Shown here: piece by piece, positions 58,345 through 64,000 of the stretch
How positions within the stretch are numbered: position 1 is the first letter of the stretch
How the letters are laid out: each line of letters opens with the position of its first letter
NCBI GenBank assembly: GCA_037179515.1
Contig: JAXCGZ010015134.1
Span: 38,501-102,500 of the forward strand
Direction: 5' to 3'
From: Halocaridina rubra
Lineage: Eukaryota; Arthropoda; Malacostraca; Decapoda; Atyidae
Length of the DNA: 64,000 nt
Made by a program: the position numbers and the translations under genes
Notes under the pieces: generated by a model
The model's database searches: none
Told to the model about the DNA's origin: nothing
Seen by the model: the letters and a program-made list of their open reading frames with translations, nothing else

Positions 58345-58670
58345 TCTTTTGGCCTATCCCTCCTGGGGTTGCAACAGCAGATCAGTCATCTCCGTATCAT
58401 CCAATCCCGTGTCACTCACACACATCCATGTCCTCTCATCAAATCCATAATCCCCAACTTTGGCCTACTTCTCCCACTCCTACCTGGCAGCTCCATCCTC
58501 TGCAACCTTCTCCCAAGTTATTCCTCGTCCCTCCTTTGCACATGTCCAAACCATCTTTGGCTCACACCTCTCACCACATCCCCAAATCTTCCCACCTGCG
58601 CTGTCCCACTAATGTACTCATTTTCTATCCTGTCTATCCTTGTCATTCCCAGAATAAAGAATATTTAGAA
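58345..58670 (-). mobile_element. unclassified pyrimidine-rich retroposon remnant
   Basis: C/T-rich stretch with CATGTCCAAACCATCTTTGG and CTGTCTATCCTTGTCATTCC, which I associate with minus-strand LINE 3' regions. Frames at 58369-58712 look like compositional artefacts. Confidence 0.35.
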
Positions 58671-59093
58671 AAATTAGAATGGCTTCATTTGGTAATTGAG
58701 AATGGAAGGTAAAAATTCAACACTTCATTTAATTGCCATACTAATAGTGTCATATAATGTATTACTGTTATTAAGGGATTTACAAAGTGGAAAGTAGAGT
58801 GAGAGTGGGGAGAAAGAGGAGAAGCGAGAGAGGAAGAGAGGTGCTAAAAGTGAATAAATTGTATAAGAAAGACTGTGAGTATAAGATAGTCTGAGGAATG
58901 TGTGGAATATAATGAAAGAGAAAGTGGAGGAGGAAGTGGAAAAAGAATTGGGCTGTTTAAAGGAGGAATATTTGAAGTGTGCCAAGGCAGCATGCAGAAG
59001 GAGACTTACCTGGTAGAAGTAAAAGGAAAGGTAGTGAATGGTGGAATAAGCAGGTGAGTGCAGTAGTGCCTGAAAAGAAGCAGGCTTTGAGGT

Positions 59094-59468
59094 ATGGTTG
59101 TTGTAGGTAATGTAGAGGCGTATGAAAGGTATTTTGAAAAGAGGAGGTTAGCAAAGTGCATTGTGAGAGAGGCAAAGAGAGAAGTGGATGTAAGGTGGGG
59201 CAGATACTTGTCTGAGAATTTTGAATGGAAGAAAAAGATGTTTTGGAAGGAAGTGAAAAGAGTGAGGAAAGGTGAGTGTGGTAGGGAGGAGAGGGTGAAA
59301 GGAACAGATGAAATAAAGGTAAGAGAGAGATTGGCTGAATATTTCAAGGACCTGCTATATGAGGAAGCTGATATAGAAGCAGAGATTGTGGCTGTGGGAA
59401 ACGAATGGAGAATGCCAATGTTAGGCAATGAGAATGATGGAGAGGTAATAAAGGAGGAGGTACATTAA
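59094..59468 (+). pseudogene. RTE copy 2 linker/RT N-terminal segment
   Basis: About 124 codons: REAKREVDVRWGRYLSENFE, KMFWKEVKRVRKGE, RLAEYFKDLLYEEADIEAE. Collinear with 38303-38720 of copy 1. The translation continues past a TAA as KAGNAPGIDG-like sequence. Confidence 0.75.
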
Positions 59469-59703
59469 GCATTGAGAGCGATGAAAGCAGGTAATGCACC
59501 AGGGATAGATGGGTGTCATGTTGAGTGCTTGTAAAAAGGTGGGGAGGCATCAGTAGAATGGATGGTTAGGTTATTGAATGTATGTTTCAGGAAAGGGAGG
59601 GTCCCAGTTGATTGGAGGAGTGCATGTGTAGTTCCACTTTACAAGGGGAAAAGGAGATAAGTATGAGTGCAGTAGTTTTAGAGGAATTAGTTTGTTGACT
59701 GTA

Positions 59704-59896
59704 ATCACCGTGGCTCAAGCGGTAGCGTCTGCGACTCTCAGGCATCAGGTCGAGGGTCGGCGCCTTGTTGCGGTCTGAGGTTAGCAAGGGCATGCACTCA
59801 GGGTAACTATTACAACTGCCAAATCAAGCCCTTTGCAAGAAGGCAACCGTCCTAGCCCTTGGTAAAAATGGGAGTCCGTGACGTAAAACCGGAACA
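59704..59896 (+). mobile_element. tRNA-derived SINE (family S1), nested in RTE copy 2
   Basis: Flanked by a 15-bp target duplication with one mismatch (AGTTTGTTGACTGTA at 59689, AGTTTGTTGAGTGTA at 59897). The A-box TGGCTCAAGCGGTAGCG is intact; the B-box region is damaged (GGGTCGGCGCC). Body and 3' part match 10408-10612. Confidence 0.9.
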
Positions 59897-60185
59897 AGTT
59901 TGTTGAGTGTAGTTGGTAAGGTATATGGAAGAGTGTTAATCGAGAGAATTAGGAAAGGTACTGAGAGATTGATTGGGAAGAACAGTGTGGGTTCAGGAGA
60001 CGAAGAGGATGTGTGGATCAGGTGTTTGCAGTAAGACAGGTGTGTGAGAAGTTCTTGGAGAAATGTAGGGAAACTTGGGATTTTATAGATTTAGAGAAAG
60101 CGTATGAGTGTAGATAGGGGTTGTAGAGTGTGTTGCAACTGTATGGAATAAGTGAAAGTTTGTTGATATCGGTGAAAGTTTTTTC

Positions 60186-60935
60186 ATGAAGAGTAGAGCA
60201 TGTGTGAGAGTTGGGAATTATAGGAGTGATTGGTTTAAGGTAAATATAGGGTCACGTCAAGGTTGTGTAATGTCGCCATGGTTGTTTAATGTGTATATGG
60301 ATGGAGCGGTAAGGGAAGTAAATGAAAGAGTATTAGACAGAGGCTTGGAAGTAGTGGGTGAGAATGGAAGGCTGTGATAAGAGAATCAGTTGCTATTTGC
60401 AGATGATACTGTACTGGTGGCTGATACTGAAAATGAATTGAATCATTTGGTGACCCAGTTTAATATTATGTGTGAAAGAAGGAAGTTGTGGATGAATGTT
60501 GGTAAAAGTAAACTCATGAGATGCACGAGGAATGTTAATGTTGGTAGATGGAATGTAGGATAGAATGAGGTGTTGCTTGAAGAAGTTGAGAGTTTTAAGT
60601 AACTGGAGTCACATGTATCAAGGAGTGGACGAGTGGATGTAGAGGTAAGTCACAGAGTGAAGGAAGCAAGTAAATGTCTAGGTGGGTTGGAAAGTGTAAT
60701 GAGAAATAGATATTTGGGAATTAATGGAAAGAGAAGGATATATGAAGGTGTGATTGTGCCAACAGCATTGTATGGAGCAGAGACTTGGAATGCAAGAGAG
60801 GATGAAAGGAACAAGTTGAATGTAATGAAGATGAGGTATCTGAGAAGTGTGATTGGTGTATCTAGAATAGATAGAGTAAGAAATGAGATGTCAGGCAGAG
60901 AACGTGTGTTGAAAGGAAGCTGGTGGATAGGTTAG
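60186..60935 (+). pseudogene. RTE copy 2 RT palm to C-terminus, broken
   Basis: Frames at 60186-60377 and 60633-60935 with in-between sequence encoding LFADDTVLVADTENELN and CERRKLWMNVGKSKLMRC. Several stops. Catalytic Asp pair retained, unlike copy 1. Confidence 0.75.
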
Positions 60936-61199
60936 ATCAATGTGTGTTGAATTGGTTTGGACACATGGAAAGGATGAGTGATGAACAAATAGTGAAGAGA
61001 GTTGAGTGCAGAAGTGATTGGAGTTACGTCAAGAGGGAGACCTAGAATTAAATGATGGATGCTTGAAAAGGGCATTGATTGCAAGTGGAATGTCAGTGGA
61101 ATAGGGAAGAGTGCATGCAAGAGACAGAAATGAGTGGAGGAAGATTGTGCATAGATGATGCGGGCCAAAGTGATTTCTCGCACCTGCTAGCTCAGTAAA

Positions 61200-61560
61200 C
61201 TTTGATAGACAGGTGTATGGGGAGTTTCCATGTGGTGAAGCAGTGGGGGTAAACCAGCTGCGGCTGTTGAGCCACATTGTAGAATATACATGCCCGCCTA
61301 CCTTGTGGATCACCCAAGCAGGGTGGAAGGGGGTGAAACGTGCTAACCCTTTATCCTCAAGGAGCTAAGAGGAGTGAAACCAGCTGTGGCTGTTGGGGCT
61401 CATTGTAGAATATCCTTGCCCGCCTACCTTGTGGGTGACCCAAGCAGGGTGGAAGGGGGTGAAACGTGCCAATCCTTCATCCTCAAGGAACTAAGAGGAG
61501 TGATCAAGGTAAGTGTGGATCGTGGTGAATGCACATTTCTTGGGTCGTCCACCCCCCTTA
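61200..61560 (+). repeat. 126-bp tandem repeat in the RTE copy 2 3' region
   Basis: GGGTGGAAGGGGGTGAAACG occurs at 61320 and 61447, with CTGCGGCTGTTG / CTGTGGCTGTTG and GCCCGCCTACCTTGTGG in each unit. Two to two-and-a-half copies. Confidence 0.75.
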
Positions 61561-61929
61561 CAAGAAGGAATAAGGCCATGTGAATATATGTATATATACA
61601 ATAATACCCTGTGTAAATTTCACGGTGTTTATTTTATGTAACTCTGGTCTGAATCTAAATTGACAGACCGCAAAGCAATAAAAAATGTAAAAAGTTTGTG
61701 CTTAAATCTACATAACGTAACAGAAGCATATATTTTATATTGAAAAGAAAAACTATTTAAAGAAATTTTCTCGTCTGTTATATGCCTGTGTAAAACAGAT
61801 TATAGTAATAACTAATCACAATTATAAAGATAAAAAGTTTATAATAATAAATCTAAATTCCTACTCCCAGTTTTTTTTTTTTAAATTATATATGTCACGC
61901 TACTATTTAAGAATGTAGCTTCACATTTT
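61561..61929. other. no recognisable feature
   Basis: AT-rich, nothing recognised between the RTE 3' region and the Gypsy fragment. Confidence 0.4.
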
Positions 61930-63110
61930 GATTACCAGTTTAAATGTTGGGGGGGGGGGGGGGGGGGCTTTACGATGCGACCAAACCTATGAAGGGGTAC
62001 TGGTTCTGGGGATGTTATGGGAACAAGAATGGAATGATTAGAATCAAAACTTTCCACATTTACTTCAGATTCTTGAGCACTGTTATTTTCCGCATTACTG
62101 AGACTACCATCTGAAGTAACCGTAGGGGGAATAGAAGGCAGAATTGGAAAATAATTACCATCATCACTTTGGTTATTACTAGGCAAAATACATTACTTTG
62201 AACTGGAGAAAGCGTATCTTCGCATTATTTGATCAGAATGTCTTTTCCAAAATATATTACCAACATTTTTAAGATATACTTTCTAGATACGGACACCCAG
62301 TACTTTTAGGATTTTATTTTCTAACCAGGATTTTCTTTGATCGTAATTTTTAACAGAGACTTCATCATCTGCATTATGCTCAGACTTTTCAAATGTTTGA
62401 GTGCTTTTTCCCTCTTTTTCTTGAGGTTATACATTCTCTACTAACCCTCTGAAATTACGAATAAACATTAATTTGGCAGGAGCTTTACCCATTGCAGAAT
62501 GTACAGATTGCCTATAATTATAAAAAAAAAGCCACATTCTCTGGTATTAATATCATCATCAGTAAATTTACTAAGGTCTGCCTTGAGTGTTTTTACTGCT
62601 CGTTCACTCAAGCCATTAGAAGAAGGATTAGATGGTGCATGAATTATGTGTTTAATGCCATTCTTCTTCAAGAAAAACTCCAACTCTTGAGAAGCAAAAT
62701 AATAAGCATTGTCTAATACAATTATATCTGACAAACTACTAAAACTACAAAAATTTTGCCTTAACTTAGTAGTAGTTACTGCTGATGTGGTTACAAGGAC
62801 ATCCAAAAAATGAGTGTGGGAGTCTACAGTCAGTGAAAAATAACTCCAATTCGACCGGCAAAATCTACATGAAGTCTGCTCCACAACTCATTCGTTTTGG
62901 GCCACGATAATACTGCAGGCCGTGGAGTCTGAAAGTTCTTAAAACAGCCCACATGAACTAGTTATTTCTGAGATGTCCAAATCCAATTAAGGCAACCAAA
63001 CCCAATGTCTAGCTTCTGTTTTAATTGCGCTAATTGTATTGGGATCGATGTGTAACTGTTCTAATATGAAACCAGCCAACCTCCCCATTATCTCATATAA
63101 TAACTAAGTA
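61930..63110 (-). pseudogene. Ty3/Gypsy-type integrase fragment
   Basis: Minus strand, C-terminal half of a Pol: zinc-finger-side HWVWLP..LDLDI, WPKTNELWSRLHVDFAG (core start), then 62884-62468 with SDIIVLDNAYYFASQELEFF (DNA.YF; the usual DNG is DNA), HIIHAPSNPSSNGLSERAVK (catalytic Glu) and HSAMGKAPAKLMF. The tail has YLKNVGNIFWKRHSDQIMR and the 62186-61932 frame ending in a proline run encoded by poly-G at 61949. Stops and frameshifts throughout. No LTRs recognised nearby. Confidence 0.8.
61948..61967. repeat. poly(G) run
   Basis: Twenty G residues within the Gypsy fragment, read as proline codons on the minus strand. Confidence 0.9.
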
Positions 63111-63286
63111 ATGTTCAGCACATACATCTACATCATAGAAAGGATATCAAGTAAGATTCTTATTCAAGCTGTGGAGTCAATTTTGGATATTATTTAATAT
63201 CCATGCTAAAGCTCTGGAGCCAAATTAGTCTTTTTATTGGGGGGGTAGGGATAGCAAGCAAATACTTCCTCAAAGCAGAGACCAAC

Positions 63287-63398
63287 CTGCCACATATCCG
63301 CATACAGTAGGGCCACAGTCTTTGTCTCTTAGAACAGAAGCATTATAAGCCCAATCCACGTGCTCCACAACCTTTACAGATGTCTCACCAGGTCCCAG
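63287..63398 (-). CDS. possible exon, unidentified protein
   Basis: On the minus strand, TTCTTTTCAG is followed by 37 open codons (LGPGETSVKVVEHVDWAYNA, then SVLRDKDCGPTVCGYVA) to a CAG/GTTGGT donor. The peptide looks coding in composition. Its phase does not fit the exon at 63734-64000, since the split codon leads to TGA. Either another exon lies between, or this is old transposon coding sequence next to the Gypsy fragment. Confidence 0.3.
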
Positions 63399-63733
63399 CT
63401 GAAAAGAATATTGTTCATAAAGTCTGCTACAAAGATATGCTATTAAAGGTGAGCGATATTAAAACTAAATACTAACTTGAAGACAACTTAAAAGAGGAAT
63501 AGTAAAGGAAACAAGAAAATACCTTTCATTAATATGATAAAAATAAGGCAAATTAAAAATGTCCATCATGGTAATATTTATCAGAGGCACAAGCAAGTAG
63601 CAAGAAAGAAACTGCAGTATATGAAGAATACAATATAAACAAACACAGTTACATAAACAATTAATAACATAGAGCTCTTTGATTTCACCCAAAATACATA
63701 ATGCAAATCAGGATTCACTCGAGAATAACTTAC
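63399..63733. other. AT-rich, probable intron of the minus-strand gene
   Basis: No coding motif recognised between the two candidate exons. Confidence 0.35.
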
Positions 63734-64000
63734 CATGACCATCTAGTGTCAGCCAGACAAAACTTGCCTTTCCATTAGATTCAAGAGTCTCACTAATTTC
63801 TATTACTGACACCATCTTCTGTATTCTGGGATTCCAGTCTAAGAGAAGAAACTCGTAATTTCTTTCATTGGAGGTGGATACATAACCCTCTCCCCAAAAT
63901 ACAGGGAAGGAGGTAGGATGCTTGACTTTCATTTCTATACTCTGTGATTTGTTGCGTCCCTCCCCTTCCTTCTTGGGATGTCTACTGAACTCATTCTCTA
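63734..64000 (-). CDS. candidate exon of a second host gene, truncated by window edge
   Basis: Minus strand. Open from the right edge (first full codon near 63998) to a CATG/GTAAGT donor at 63734, phase 1. Encodes about 88 residues: a basic start (SRHPKKEGEGRNKSQSIE), then VKHPTSFPVFWGEGYVSTS, NYEFLLLDWNPRIQKMVSVI and ASFVWLTLDGH. No stop in ~265 bp of AT-rich surroundings and a consensus donor argue for a real exon. I do not recognise the family; the alternating hydrophobic strands could be a beta-propeller or beta-rich domain, which is a guess. An ATG at 63932 is internal to the open frame. Confidence 0.45.

Larger units (their letters stand above)
58790..61200 (+). mobile_element. RTE-type retrotransposon, copy 2, 5'-truncated
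   Basis: Plus strand, related to copy 1 but lacking the endonuclease. Linker and RT start at 59094-59468 (KKMFWKEVKRVRKGECGREE). The RT middle is interrupted by a SINE at 59704-59896. Then 60186-60377 (GSRQGCVMSPWLFNVYMDGA), an intact FADDT-coding stretch near 60395, and 60633-60935 (IVPTALYGAETWNARED). Multiple frameshifts and stops. Confidence 0.82.

Noticed and set aside
58369..58712. Small genes at 58369-58668 and 58428-58712
   Set aside because: Overlapping pyrimidine-rich frames without motifs, on the antisense of what looks like a retroposon 3' region.
61930..63110. Intact endogenous retrovirus
   Set aside because: Only integrase-region pieces with many stops, and no flanking LTRs, RT, protease or envelope-like frame seen.

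Overview
This is a eukaryotic genomic window with no bacterial-style gene organisation. The best guess is an arthropod, most likely a decapod crustacean. The basis is an arthropod-type Kekkon-like gene with kilobase-scale introns, an extreme density of long (TA)n, (GA/TC)n and (AAT)n microsatellites, and abundant CR1-, RTE-, Ty3/Gypsy- and Tigger-type elements. The species assignment is inference.

One host gene is clear: a plus-strand leucine-rich-repeat/immunoglobulin transmembrane protein of the Kekkon type. Five exons join in frame (22846-22937, 24306-24481, 26062-26230, 32293-32443, 53978-55840) and give 816 residues: the end of the LRR N-cap, about six LRRs, an LRR C-cap, one C2-type Ig domain, one membrane helix and a ~448-residue cytoplasmic tail ending in a PDZ-ligand-like GTEI. 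The exon for the signal peptide and first half of the N-cap was not found. The last intron is 21.5 kb and packed with transposons. At the far right, 63734-64000 (minus) looks like an exon of a second, unidentified gene.

The rest is layered repeats. 0-22.8 kb: a LINE 3' end, fold-back elements, a TIR element, CR1 copy A, a broken Tigger transposase, several SINEs, a third LINE family, non-autonomous DNA elements, then eleven 273-bp tRNA-like units arranged as a large inverted repeat (17.25-20.07 kb). 22.8-32.5 kb: kek exons among small retroposons, and CR1 copy B. 32.6-53.8 kb (kek intron 4): a Tigger derivative; a TIR element split by a CR1 and an RTE element (34.17-40.99 kb) whose uninterrupted sister lies at 52.47-53.69 kb; a young non-autonomous LTR retrotransposon (41.91-46.42 kb) inside another CR1 copy; tandem arrays and MITE-like elements. 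55.8-64 kb: kek 3' UTR candidate, RTE copy 2 carrying a nested tRNA-SINE, and a Gypsy integrase fragment.

Two rules account for most of the roughly 26 long (TA)n tracts (about 3.1 kb, ~5% of the window). They sit either directly at the 3' end of a retroposon, or flush against the terminal inverted repeats of TA-targeting DNA transposons. All homology calls are from motif recognition by eye; none was checked against a database.
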